Assembly: GCF_023006325.1 (NCBI RefSeq)
Contig: NZ_JAINDF010000008.1
Coordinates: forward strand, 94,853-158,852
Source: Kordiimonas marina
GTDB taxonomy: Bacteria > Pseudomonadota > Alphaproteobacteria > Sphingomonadales > Kordiimonadaceae
DNA: 64,000 nucleotides
Reading direction: 5' to 3'
Below are positions 43,739 through 52,834 of the stretch, piece by piece; within the stretch, counting starts at the first letter, position 1, and every line of letters starts with the position of its first letter. The position numbers and the translations under genes were made by a program. The notes below the pieces were generated by a model. That model did not search any database. It saw only the letters and a program-made list of their open reading frames with translations, and was not told the DNA's origin.

Positions 43739-44940
43739 CCCTCAAGCCCGACAAGCGCGCGGGCGAACTCGCGCGCGGAGAAGGGCTGCAGGTCGTCGAT
43801 GGCTTCGCCGACACCGATGGCATGGACCGGCAGGCCGAACTTGTCGGCGCAGGCCACCAGCACACCGCCGCGCGCCGACCCGTCCAGCTTGGTCATGACG
43901 ATGCCGGAGATGTTGGCGAGCTTCTGGAACACTTCCACCTGATGGATGGCGTTCTGGCCGGTGGTGGCGTCGAGCACGATGACCGTGTCATGCGGCGCGC
44001 CCTCGATCTTCTTGCCGATGACGCGGACGACCTTGGCGAGCTCGGCCATCAGTTCCTCGCGGTTCTGCAGGCGGCCTGCGGTGTCGATCAGCAGCACGTC
44101 GATGCCTTCGCGTGCGGCGCGTTCGACCGCTTCATAGGCGAGGGCGGCGGCGTCTGAGCCGATTTCCTTGGTCACGACCGGCACATTGTTGCGCTCACCC
44201 CAGACCTGAAGCTGCTCGACCGCCGCGGCGCGGAACGTGTCACCCGCCGCCAGCATGACCGACTTGCCGTCCTCACGGAATTTCTTGGCGAGCTTGCCGA
44301 TGGTGGTGGTTTTCCCGGCGCCATTCACGCCCGCCATCAGGATGATGTGCGGTTTGTTGGCGTCATTGATGACAAGCGGCTTGGCGACCGGCGCCAGCAT
44401 GGCTTCAATCTCGGCGGCGAGGACTTGCTTCACCTCTTCGCCCGAGATTTCCTTGTTGTAGCGGCCCTTGGCGAGCGCGGTGGTCAGCTTGGAGGCGACA
44501 GTCACCCCGAGGTCGGAGGTGATCAGAAGGTCTTCAAGCTCCTCCAGCGTGTCGTCATCCAGCTTGGCCTGGGTGAAGATGCCAGCAATCCCGCCCGACA
44601 GCGCGCTGGTGGATTTCTTCAGCCCGTCCTTCAGGCGCTGGAACCAACTGCGCTGTGGCTTGGCTTCGGTGGGCTCTTCAGGGGCCGGTTCTTCAGCGGC
44701 GGGTTCTTCTGCTACAGGAGTTGGTTCCGGCTCAGGAGCGGGCTCAGGCGCAGCCTCAACTTCTGGCGCAGCCGTGGGCTCTGCCAGCGGCACGGTCTCC
44801 ACCAGCGCTTCGGGCTCTTGCGTGGGCTCCGGCTGAACTTCTACCGGCGCTTCAGCGGCAGGCTGACCCTCAGCTTGCGCTTCCTGTTCGGATTTCTTGC
44901 CACGCAGGCGCTGAAACCAGCTTTTCTTTTCTTCGGCCAT
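43735..44940 (-). CDS. ftsY: Signal recognition particle receptor FtsY
   Basis: 401 residues. GTPase that docks ribosome-SRP complexes at the membrane. The NG domain occupies about 105-401, with the P-loop GVNGAGKTTTIGKLA (about 204-218), DTAGRL, TKLDGSARGG and GVGEAIDDLQPF. The first 95 residues are an acidic Ala/Pro/Glu linker. Unusually, the membrane-targeting motif SWFQRLK before the NG domain (98-104) is repeated at the very N-terminus as SWFQRLR (7-13). Third gene after dapF and mtaB on this strand. Confidence 0.95.
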   Translation of the reverse strand: MAEEKKSWFQRLRGKKSEQEAQAEGQPAAEAPVEVQPEPTQEPEALVETVPLAEPTAAPEVEAAPEPAPEPEPTPVAEEPAAEEPAPEEPTEAKPQRSWFQRLKDGLKKSTSALSGGIAGIFTQAKLDDDTLEELEDLLITSDLGVTVASKLTTALAKGRYNKEISGEEVKQVLAAEIEAMLAPVAKPLVINDANKPHIILMAGVNGAGKTTTIGKLAKKFREDGKSVMLAAGDTFRAAAVEQLQVWGERNNVPVVTKEIGSDAAALAYEAVERAAREGIDVLLIDTAGRLQNREELMAELAKVVRVIGKKIEGAPHDTVIVLDATTGQNAIHQVEVFQKLANISGIVMTKLDGSARGGVLVACADKFGLPVHAIGVGEAIDDLQPFSAREFARALVGLEG

Positions 44941-44971
44941 ATCTGTCCGTCTCAGTCTTCAATCTCTACCT

Positions 44972-45055
44972 TCGTCATTCGACGGCTTGACCGGCGAATC
45001 CAGGAACTCAGGCGTTGGTGTTCCTGGGCCCGCCGATCAAGTCGGCGGGTGACGA
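44972..45055 (-). repeat. Compound palindromic repeat, copy 3 (inverted relative to copy 1)
   Basis: Ends TCGTCA/TGACGA enclose an imperfect arm ATTCGACGGCTTGACCGGCG (44977 on), a CCAGGAAC/GTTCCTGG stem and the arm CCCGCCGA-tcaag-TCGGCGGG. It is the reverse complement, with changes, of the element at 15901-15997. It fills nearly all of the mtaB-ftsY gap, so it is transcribed between the two genes. Confidence 0.85.
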
Positions 45056-45064
45056 GAAAATATA

Positions 45065-46345
45065 TTACCCCCGGATCGGAATGCCCTTCATGGCATTCTG
45101 GTCATGGGGGGCAAGCGTGACGGTGACGATATCGCCGGGCTCGGCGTGGGCGTCCAGCATCACGGGGATGAATTGTTCGGTGTGGCCCATGGCGAGGCCG
45201 TCATGGCCGACGCGTTCGACCAGCACCTTGGCGGTTTTGCCGGCGCTGGCGGCGAACAGCTTGGCGACCTGAGCGTCACCGATAGCGCGCAGGCGGGCGG
45301 CGCGTTCTTTCCTGACGGCCTTCGGTACCTGGTTCGGGATTTTGGCGGCGGGTGTGCCCTCGCGCTCCGAATAGGGGAAGACGTGCAGCCAGGTCAGGTC
45401 GCACTCTTCCACCAGCTTCAGGCTGTTCTCGAACATCTCTTCGGTTTCGGTCGGGAAGCCGGCGATAATGTCGGCGCCGAACACCATGTCGGGCCGTTCG
45501 CGCTTCACGCGGGTGGCGAACTCGATGGCTTGCTCACGCAGGTGCCGCCGTTTCATGCGCTTGAGGATCATATTGTCCCCCGCCTGCAGGCTCAGGTGCA
45601 GGTGCGGCATGACCCGCGCGTCATTGATGATGGCGTCATACAAGGGCTCATCGACCTCGATGCTGTCGATGGACGAGATGCGCAGGCGCGGCAGGTCCGG
45701 CACCAGCTTGAGGATTTTCTGAACAAGCGTGCCCAAGCTCGGCGTGCCCGGCAGGTCCTCGCCGAAGCTGGTGATGTCCACACCGGTCAGCACCACTTCC
45801 TTGAAGCCGCGGTCGACCAGCTGTTTGATCTGGTCCACCACCTCGCCCATGGCGACCGAGCGGCTGTTACCGCGGCCGTAGGGGATGATGCAGAAGGTGC
45901 AGCGGTGGTTGCAGCCGTTCTGGATCTGCACGAACGCGCGGGCGCGCTCACCGAAGCCCTCGATCAGGTGACCGGCAGTTTCCGTGACCGAGAAAATGTC
46001 ATTCACCTGCACGCGCTCGGCGCCTTCGAGGCTGAGGCCCTTAAAGGACTTGGCTTCCAGCTTTTCCTGGTTGCCGAGGACCTTGGCGACCTCTTCCATG
46101 CTGGCGAACTGTTCGGGGTCGATCTGCGCCGCGCAGCCGGTGACGATGATCGGCGTGTCCGGCCGCTCGCGCTTCAGCTTACGGATCGACTGCCGCGCCT
46201 GCCGGGTGGCTTCGGCCGTGACCGCGCAGGTGTTGACGATGATCATATCATCCAGCCCGGCTTCCTCGGCGTGGCGGCGCATCACTTCGCTTTCATAGGC
46301 GTTGAGGCGGCAGCCGAAGGTGACGATGTCCAGCTTGTCGCTCAT
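45065..46345 (-). CDS. mtaB: tRNA t6A37 methylthiotransferase
   Basis: 426 residues. A radical-SAM enzyme adding a methylthio group to t6A37 of tRNA. It starts LDIVTFGCRLNAYESEVM, with NTCAVT and VTGCAAQ carrying the other MTTase cluster cysteines. The radical-SAM motif is QNGCNHRCTFCIIPYGRG, and a TRAM-like end follows. The GCRLNxYES start distinguishes MtaB from MiaB and RimO. Overlaps dapF by four bases. Confidence 0.94.
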   Translation of the reverse strand: MSDKLDIVTFGCRLNAYESEVMRRHAEEAGLDDMIIVNTCAVTAEATRQARQSIRKLKRERPDTPIIVTGCAAQIDPEQFASMEEVAKVLGNQEKLEAKSFKGLSLEGAERVQVNDIFSVTETAGHLIEGFGERARAFVQIQNGCNHRCTFCIIPYGRGNSRSVAMGEVVDQIKQLVDRGFKEVVLTGVDITSFGEDLPGTPSLGTLVQKILKLVPDLPRLRISSIDSIEVDEPLYDAIINDARVMPHLHLSLQAGDNMILKRMKRRHLREQAIEFATRVKRERPDMVFGADIIAGFPTETEEMFENSLKLVEECDLTWLHVFPYSEREGTPAAKIPNQVPKAVRKERAARLRAIGDAQVAKLFAASAGKTAKVLVERVGHDGLAMGHTEQFIPVMLDAHAEPGDIVTVTLAPHDQNAMKGIPIRG

Positions 46346-47163
46346 ATCGCCACCTCACCGGTGAAGGAAAGTGTGGTGCTTCCGGCCATCTGGACGGTGC
46401 CGTCAGCCAGCCATTCCATACGCAGGGGGCCGCCATCCAGAAGGACAGTGGCTTTGCGGCCGGTAAGCCCGCGCCTGCTTGCGGCCACGGTGACAGCGCA
46501 GGCTGCGGACCCGCAGGCTTCGGTGATGCCGGCACCGCGTTCCCAAACGCGCAGGCGGATGGTGTCCCCGCTCACGCTGGCGACCGAGGCGTTCACGCGC
46601 TCGGGGAACAGCGGATGGTGTTCGAGCTCAGGCCCAAGCGTGGCGAGGTCAATCTCTTCGGCGTCGGGCACGAAGAAGACCGCGTGCGGGTTACCCATAT
46701 TGACGCAGACCGGGTCGGAAAGCTCCCCGACGGTCAGCTCCACATGAAGGGTGTCCATCTCGCGCGCGAGGGGGATTTCGTCCCACGCCGTCCGGGCCAG
46801 GCCCATATTGACGCTGATATCAGTGCTGTCCCATTTGGCGCTGAGGAGGCCCGCTTCGGTTTCGATGCTGATAAGGTCGCGGCCGGTTTCCTCCAGCATG
46901 ATCTTGCCGATACAGCGGGTGGCGTTGCCGCAGGCCCCGACCCGGCTGCCATCGGCGTTCCAGATTTCCATGAACACGTCGGCACGGTCGCTCGGCTTCA
47001 TCACGATGAGCTGGTCGCAGCCGATGCCGCGGCGGCGGTTCGAAAGCGCGCGCACATCATCTGCCGCCAGCGCGAGCGGATGTTCACGGGCGTCGAAGAT
47101 GATAAAATCATTGCCCAGTCCATGCATCTTGAGGAACGGGCGCGTATGCAAATGTATGCTCAT
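46342..47163 (-). CDS. dapF: Diaminopimelate epimerase
   Basis: 273 residues. Converts LL- to meso-diaminopimelate for lysine and peptidoglycan. It begins with FLKMHGLGNDFIIFDARE; the two catalytic cysteines lie in GNATRCIGK and EACGSAACAVTVAA. First gene of the leftward dapF-mtaB-ftsY unit, and coupled to mtaB by an ATGA overlap. Confidence 0.96.
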   Translation of the reverse strand: MSIHLHTRPFLKMHGLGNDFIIFDAREHPLALAADDVRALSNRRRGIGCDQLIVMKPSDRADVFMEIWNADGSRVGACGNATRCIGKIMLEETGRDLISIETEAGLLSAKWDSTDISVNMGLARTAWDEIPLAREMDTLHVELTVGELSDPVCVNMGNPHAVFFVPDAEEIDLATLGPELEHHPLFPERVNASVASVSGDTIRLRVWERGAGITEACGSAACAVTVAASRRGLTGRKATVLLDGGPLRMEWLADGTVQMAGSTTLSFTGEVAI

Positions 47164-47281
47164 GCGCCGCTTATATGGGGGTTTTGGGGCGAGAGTCTAT
47201 GCCCTGATGCATGTGCCTGGCACAATTTTGGGCAATTTCTGGCGATGGACAAGGCGGCTCCCCTCCTTTACATCGGCAGAT

Positions 47282-48271
47282 ATGAAAAAACTCACGGTTC
47301 ACATGGGCGCACACCGCTGCGCCTCCTCAGCGATCCAGGCACTTCTCAGGAAGAAGCGTGCGGACCTTGCCGCGGGCGGTGTCGCGCTTTTCCTGCGCGA
47401 AGACATGGAGGCGCCGGACGCAGCCGTGGACCTGCGCGGGCTTTACCGGGGCGGGCGCTGGCCGTTCGGCCGCAAAGGCGGGCTCGCCAAGATCGCGGAT
47501 GCCATCGAGGCCTTGCCGGAAAACCATGTGCTCGTGAGCGAGGAAAACCTGACAGGCACCATGCCGGGGCTCTATGACGATGCCTTCTATCCCGGGTTCG
47601 CGACCTTCGCAGGTGCGCTTGCCGCGCTTGGAGACCGGGTCGACATGGCGGCGCGCATGGTGGTCAGGCGGCAGGATAAATATCTCGAATCCGTCTATGC
47701 CTTCCGGGTCGCTTTCGGTTTCGCGGGCGACTTCCCGGCTTTCCTGAAACGCGTCGATACGGCCGCGCTTTCCTGGATGCGGCTGGCGGCGGAGGCGGAT
47801 AAAGCGGGCCTCGGCGGTCACTGCCGTTTTCAGGTGCTGGAAGCCTGGCCCAAAGGACAGGCGGGGGATGACGCGCTTGCTTTCCTGCGCGTGGATGAGG
47901 CGGTCCGCGTCGGGGGTCATCCCTTCCGCGGCAATGCCAGCTTCGGCGAGGCCGACCTCAAGCTTCTGCTTGCGCTCAACTGGCTCAATCTCGGCTATGA
48001 TATCGCGTGGCGGCGTGAAAAGCTGTTCCCGGCGCTCAGGCGGCGGGAGGGGCGCGATGACGCCGCCGTGCTGGACGCCGCGGGCCTTACGCTCACGCCG
48101 GATGATCTGGCCTCCATCCGGGCGATGACCGATGCCCCGGTGGTCCTGAAGCTTGAAGACGAGGCGCGGGCAGCCATGCTCGCCCAGTACCGGGATGAAA
48201 ACCGCGCGTTTCTCAGCCATGCCATGACCGACGCACCTTTGGACGTGTGGGAGGCGGCGGCCCATGCCTGA
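47282..48271 (+). CDS. Sulfotransferase-like protein with degenerate nucleotide loop
   Basis: 329 residues from ATG 47282. The start KKLTVHMGAHRCASSAIQ corresponds to the PAPS-binding loop HAGAPKTGSTSLQ of the next gene, but the Lys-Thr-Gly-Ser core is changed to Arg-Cys-Ala-Ser. A second segment, MAARMVVRRQDKYLESVY, matches the 3'-phosphate-binding strand with RRQD. It may have lost PAPS binding or use another donor. Overlaps the next gene by eight bases, so they are probably cotranscribed. Call rests on comparison with the neighbour. Confidence 0.65.
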   Translation: MKKLTVHMGAHRCASSAIQALLRKKRADLAAGGVALFLREDMEAPDAAVDLRGLYRGGRWPFGRKGGLAKIADAIEALPENHVLVSEENLTGTMPGLYDDAFYPGFATFAGALAALGDRVDMAARMVVRRQDKYLESVYAFRVAFGFAGDFPAFLKRVDTAALSWMRLAAEADKAGLGGHCRFQVLEAWPKGQAGDDALAFLRVDEAVRVGGHPFRGNASFGEADLKLLLALNWLNLGYDIAWRREKLFPALRRREGRDDAAVLDAAGLTLTPDDLASIRAMTDAPVVLKLEDEARAAMLAQYRDENRAFLSHAMTDAPLDVWEAAAHA

Positions 48272-49196
48272 TCCCATGTCTGACCCCATGCCTGAGGCAG
48301 AAACACGAAAGCCCACCGTCATCCTGCATGCAGGCGCACCCAAAACCGGTTCGACCAGCCTGCAGCATTTCCTCTATGACAATGCGGATGCCCTGCGGGA
48401 TTTGGGCGTAGTGTGCCCGGAGCGGCTGATCGGCCGCGGGCAGGTCGACCCGCTTCATAATGTGCTGGTGGCGCTGAGGAAAGGCCGGGCGGAGGAGCGA
48501 GTGCTCGCCCGTGGCCGGGCCCGGCTTGAGGAATTGTTCGCGGAGAACGGCATCCATACCGTGATTATCTCGAATGAATCCATGCTCGGTGAGCCCTTCC
48601 TGCGCGACAAACCGGGTTTCTTCCCGGATGCGAAGGTGGCGCTCCCGATGCTGGAGCGCCTGTTCGAAGGCTACCGGGTTGAGGTGGTGTTTTTCGTGCG
48701 CGACTTCGTCTCCTACATCCCGTCCTATTATGTGCAGGAAGTCCGGCGGGGGCTGAGTTGGTCCCTGGACCGCTATGCGGCAGCCCTTGGAGATAAGACG
48801 CTCAGCTGGAAACCGGTGGTGGAGAAGCTCGGCAAAAGCTTCGGCGCCGACCATGTGCGGGTTTTCGATTATGATGCGCTGCTGGCGTCGCCTGCGGAAA
48901 CGGTGGCGGATGCTTTCGGCAGTCTCATTCCCGGTCTGCCTGCGTTCGGTGGGGGTGATTACCGCAAGAACCGCTCCATCGGCGGTCCTATACTTGGGCT
49001 TTACCGGGCGTTCAACACGCTTTTCTTCCGTCTGATCCCTGTGCGCTATCACCGGGAAGGGCACCGGAAGCTAAGACGGTATGTGTTCGACCCGCTGGCC
49101 GTGTTCGCGCGCGGCGGCAAGCCCATGCTGTCCGCCATGCACGCCAATGCGCTCGAAGACGCGTTCGAACGTGACCGGAAGGCCCTGGGGCTATAG
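48264..49196 (+). CDS. Sulfotransferase-family protein
   Basis: 310 residues; in-frame ATGs at 48276 and 48288 are alternative starts. The 5'-phosphosulfate loop HAGAPKTGSTSLQHFL is at about residues 22-37, and the 3'-phosphate motif VVFFVRDFVSYIPSYYVQ is typical of PAPS-dependent sulfotransferases. Such enzymes sulfate carbohydrates, lipids or peptides. No glycosyltransferases are nearby to suggest an acceptor. Pairs with the overlapping upstream paralogue. Confidence 0.78.
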   Translation: MPDPMSDPMPEAETRKPTVILHAGAPKTGSTSLQHFLYDNADALRDLGVVCPERLIGRGQVDPLHNVLVALRKGRAEERVLARGRARLEELFAENGIHTVIISNESMLGEPFLRDKPGFFPDAKVALPMLERLFEGYRVEVVFFVRDFVSYIPSYYVQEVRRGLSWSLDRYAAALGDKTLSWKPVVEKLGKSFGADHVRVFDYDALLASPAETVADAFGSLIPGLPAFGGGDYRKNRSIGGPILGLYRAFNTLFFRLIPVRYHREGHRKLRRYVFDPLAVFARGGKPMLSAMHANALEDAFERDRKALGL

Positions 49197-49203
49197 GCGG
49201 CTT

Positions 49204-50688
49204 TTAGTGGAAGATCATCGGCAGCAGCGTGTAGCAGATTGCGGACACGATGAAGGTGCCGATAACATTCAGCCACAGCCCCGCGCGTACCATATGCGGC
49301 ACATTCAGATAGCCTGTTGAAAAGACGACCGCGTTCGGCCCGGTGGCGACCGGCAGCATGAAGGCGCAGCTCGCCGCCATTGCGGTGGGCGCGGCCAGCA
49401 TGATCGGGTCGATATTCGCGGTGGTCGCGAGCGCGCCGAGGACCGGTACCAGCGCCGCGGTGGTTGCGGTGTTGCTGGTCAGTTCGGTCAGGAAGATCAC
49501 CAGGAGCACGACCGCGAACACGATCATATAAAGCGGTGCCGTGGCGAGCCCGCCCATGGCATCACCGAGCCAGATGGCGAGACCGGTCTTGCCGATGGCG
49601 CCGGCGAGGCTGAGCCCGCCGCCGAACAGCAGGATCACGCCCCAGGGCAGCCGCACGGCATTTTCCCAGTCAAGCAGCGCATGGCCCTTTTGGGTGCCGC
49701 CCGCCGGGATCAGGAAGGTGGCGACCGCGGCGCCGACAGCGATATGCATGTCGCTCATGTGGGCGACAAACGGCAGGACGTCGGTGATCCAGGTGGTTTT
49801 CACGATCACCTGCCGGAAGCTCCAGAGAAGCGCCATGACCGTCATCAGGACAGCCACGCGCTTCTCGGCCGTGGTGATCTTGCCCATGGCCTCCAGCTCC
49901 TTCTGCACCACTTCGGACCCGCCCCGGACGAGGTGGGCATCGAACGGGAAGCAGATTTTGGTCAGCACCAGCCACGCGGCCGGGACCATGGTGACGACGA
50001 CCGGAATGGCGAAGGCCATCCATTCGAGGAACTGGATATCGCGGCCCGTGGTTTCAAAGATGAAGGCCTTCACGAACAGGTTGGGCGGCGTGCCGATATA
50101 GGTGCCAAGCCCGCCGATCGAGGCTGACCAGGCGCAGCCGATCAGAAGCGCGATGGTGAAGCGGTGGCCTTCGACGCGTTCCTTGAGGATGGTCTCCGCC
50201 ACCGTGATAGCGATAGGGACGATCATCAGCGTGGTCGCCGTGTTCGAGATCCACATGGACAGAAGCGCGCTCACGCCCATGAAACCGCCAATGAGTGCGG
50301 CGGGGTGGTCACCGACGCGGGCGAGGATGTTGAGCGCGATCCGCCGGTGCAGGTTCCATTTCTGCATCGCCATCGCGGCGACAAACCCGCCGAGCAGCAG
50401 GAAGATCACCGGTTCGGCGTAAGGGAGGGAGGCTTCCTTCGAACTGGTGACACCCAGAAGCGGCAGGAGGATGAGCGGCAACAGGCTGGTGGCCGGAACC
50501 GGGATCGCCTCGGTCGCCCACCATGTAGCAATCAGTGTTGCAGCGGCAACAGTATGCCAGGCGGCCTCCGAAAGGCCCGCGGGCGGGGTCAGCATCAGGA
50601 TGATCGCGAACATCAAGGGGCCGAGAATTAGGCCGATTGTCTGGTAAAGTGCGCGCGGGCTGCCCGTGCTGGTATCGGATTGCGCCAT
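49204..50688 (-). CDS. DASS (SLC13) family anion:sodium symporter
   Basis: 494 residues from ATG 50688, chosen for GAGGAAA upstream. About 11-12 hydrophobic segments. The two SNT signature repeats are visible in ISNTATTLMIVPIA and LTSNTATTAALVP, each preceding a hairpin as in VcINDY. These bind sodium and the carboxylate substrate. Likely imports C4-dicarboxylates or related anions (sulfate not excluded). Convergent with the sulfotransferase gene, 7 bp apart. Confidence 0.92.
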   Translation of the reverse strand: MAQSDTSTGSPRALYQTIGLILGPLMFAIILMLTPPAGLSEAAWHTVAAATLIATWWATEAIPVPATSLLPLILLPLLGVTSSKEASLPYAEPVIFLLLGGFVAAMAMQKWNLHRRIALNILARVGDHPAALIGGFMGVSALLSMWISNTATTLMIVPIAITVAETILKERVEGHRFTIALLIGCAWSASIGGLGTYIGTPPNLFVKAFIFETTGRDIQFLEWMAFAIPVVVTMVPAAWLVLTKICFPFDAHLVRGGSEVVQKELEAMGKITTAEKRVAVLMTVMALLWSFRQVIVKTTWITDVLPFVAHMSDMHIAVGAAVATFLIPAGGTQKGHALLDWENAVRLPWGVILLFGGGLSLAGAIGKTGLAIWLGDAMGGLATAPLYMIVFAVVLLVIFLTELTSNTATTAALVPVLGALATTANIDPIMLAAPTAMAASCAFMLPVATGPNAVVFSTGYLNVPHMVRAGLWLNVIGTFIVSAICYTLLPMIFH

Positions 50689-50856
50689 TTGTGTTTCCTC
50701 CCCTTTTCCCATGAGCTTGATAGCGTGCGCGTGGGCCTGTGTGAAGCGTTAATGGCGGCGGGGCAGTCCGATTGTTGAAGCTTTTAACTAATCCTTGCGT
50801 GTCGGCCCATGTGGATTATCCTGCCGCGCATAAAGATCAAAAAACGGGAGCGACAT

Positions 50857-52674
50857 ATGTCGATCAAAAAGGGGGTCTCCGGCCTATTGGCCGTACTCAT
50901 CATCATTGCCGGTGTCTGGACCGTCAATTTCCTCTGGTTCAAGCCGTTCAGCTTTGAAAGTTTCCTGTTCCGGGTCACCGCCGAACGGGGGCTCGACAGC
51001 CCGCAGACGCTGAGCAACCTCAGGATACTCGAAGGCTACGGCATCACCGGCCACAATGGTGAGCTGGACGATATGTCGCTGGCGCATGACGCCAAGGTCA
51101 TGAAGCAGGCCAAGGAAAACCTTGCGACGCTCATGTCCTATGACGATGCGAGCCTCACCCCTGACGAGCGCTTCAACAAGCGCCTCATGGCCTATAACCT
51201 CCATGAGAAAATCGACAATGAGAAGTTCGAATATTACGACTATCCGCTGACCCAGCTTTATGGCTGGCAGAATGAGTTCCCGAGCTTCATGACCGGGACC
51301 CACGCGATTACCGACCTCAAGGATGCAGACTATTATGTCGAACGCTTGAAGAAGGCGCGCATCCAGGCCGACCAGCTGATGGAACAGCTGAAGAAGCGCG
51401 AGAAAATGGGCATCATCCCGCCGACCTTCATCCTCGAGAAGGTGAAGAAGCAGATGACCGGCTTCATCGCCGGTGGCGTGGAGAAGAACGCGCTGTATGT
51501 GTCGCTCAAGGCCAAGCTCGACAAGCTGAACAATGTTTCGGCGGACGACAAGGCCCGTGTACTGGCCGACACCAAGGACGCGATCCAGACTGTCATCTTC
51601 CCGATCTGGCATGAGCTCATCGGCTATGTCGATACGCTCAAGGCCAAGTCGACCAATGATGCCGGTGTCTGGAAGTTCCCGGATGGTGCCGCCTACTATC
51701 AGACGCAGCTGAAGAAATACACCACCACCAACATGACGGCGGCTGAAATCCATGCGCTTGGCCTCAGCGAAGTGGCGCGGATCGAAAAGCAGATGCTGTC
51801 GCTTTTCGAAGCCGAGGGCTATGACATCACCAAGCCCTTCAGTGAGCTGATCAATGAGTTTGCCGCGGACCCGAAATATTACTATCCGGACACGGATGCG
51901 GGCCGGGCGCAGATCCTCAAGGACTATACCGCCATCATCAAGGAGATCGATGCGGGCATGGCCCATGAGTTCCGCCTGAAGCCGAAAGCCAAGGTGGAGG
52001 TCATGCGTGTGCCGACCTTCATCGAGCAGGGCGCGCCCGGCGGCTATTATGAGCAGCCGGCGATGGATGGTTCCCGTCCGGGCCGGTTCTTCGCCAACCT
52101 CTATGACATCAAGGCGACGCCGAAATACGGCATGCGCACACTGGCCTATCATGAGGCAATCCCGGGTCACCACTATCAGATCGCGCTGCAGATGGAACAG
52201 AAGGACAAGCCTTTGTTCCGCAAGTTCCTGGGCTATGGCGCCTTTGTTGAAGGCTGGGCGCTTTATGCCGAGCATGAAGCACTGGAGATGGGCTTCGAGA
52301 AAACCAATTCGGACAAGATCGGGGCGCTGCAATCCGAGCTGTTCCGCGCGGTCCGGCTGGTGGTCGATACCGGCATCCACGCCGACAAATGGACCCGCGA
52401 GCAGGCGATCGATTATATGATCGCCAACACCGGCATGGCCCGGAGCGACGTGGTCTCGGAAATCGAGCGTTACATCGTCTGGCCCGGCCAGGCTTGCGGC
52501 TACAAGATCGGCGAGCTGACGCTCCTGCGGCTGCGTGAGAAAATGCACAAGGCGCTTGGCGACAAGTTCGATATCCGTGATTTCCACGATCTCGTCCTGA
52601 AGACCGGCCCTGTGCCGTTGACGCTTCTGGAAGAAAAAGTGGACGCCTTCATCAAGGCGCATAAGGCCGCGTGA
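50857..52674 (+). CDS. DUF885 family protein, probable membrane-anchored metallopeptidase
   Basis: 605 residues from ATG 50857 (CGGGAGC upstream). One N-terminal helix at about 6-25 should anchor or export it. The rest matches DUF885: RFNKRLMAYNLHEK, EQGAPGGYYEQPAMDGSRPGRF, then AYHEAIPGHHYQ with the HExxxHH-like zinc motif near residue 432, FVEGWALYAEH and WPGQACGYKIGE. Related proteins behave as zinc carboxypeptidase-like enzymes. A strong terminator follows; it stands alone. Confidence 0.88.
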   Translation: MSIKKGVSGLLAVLIIIAGVWTVNFLWFKPFSFESFLFRVTAERGLDSPQTLSNLRILEGYGITGHNGELDDMSLAHDAKVMKQAKENLATLMSYDDASLTPDERFNKRLMAYNLHEKIDNEKFEYYDYPLTQLYGWQNEFPSFMTGTHAITDLKDADYYVERLKKARIQADQLMEQLKKREKMGIIPPTFILEKVKKQMTGFIAGGVEKNALYVSLKAKLDKLNNVSADDKARVLADTKDAIQTVIFPIWHELIGYVDTLKAKSTNDAGVWKFPDGAAYYQTQLKKYTTTNMTAAEIHALGLSEVARIEKQMLSLFEAEGYDITKPFSELINEFAADPKYYYPDTDAGRAQILKDYTAIIKEIDAGMAHEFRLKPKAKVEVMRVPTFIEQGAPGGYYEQPAMDGSRPGRFFANLYDIKATPKYGMRTLAYHEAIPGHHYQIALQMEQKDKPLFRKFLGYGAFVEGWALYAEHEALEMGFEKTNSDKIGALQSELFRAVRLVVDTGIHADKWTREQAIDYMIANTGMARSDVVSEIERYIVWPGQACGYKIGELTLLRLREKMHKALGDKFDIRDFHDLVLKTGPVPLTLLEEKVDAFIKAHKAA

Positions 52675-52702
52675 CCGAGCGGTACACCTGAGCTTGTTAC
52701 GG

Positions 52703-52728
52703 AAAGGGCGGGACTTCCCGCCCTTTTT
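52703..52728 (+). terminator. Rho-independent terminator after DUF885 gene
   Basis: GGGCGGG (52706-52712) pairs with CCCGCCC (52717-52723) around ACTT and is followed by TTTTT. AAA on the left extends the stem. Confidence 0.9.
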
Positions 52729-52834
52729 CCTTTGGAAAGAAGTTGTATTTTTCTATTAAAGTAACGATCTTATGGAATGATTGGGGTTGATGTTAACCGG
52801 ATGTCGCGGGTCAGGCTCGCGCTGGGAAAGCTGT

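Noticed and set aside
15901..45055. CRISPR array
   Set aside because: The three palindromic elements are far apart and unevenly spaced, with no spacers and no cas genes.
45104..46747. A 547-codon plus-strand open frame
   Set aside because: Opposite mtaB and dapF, both of which show all catalytic motifs on the minus strand.
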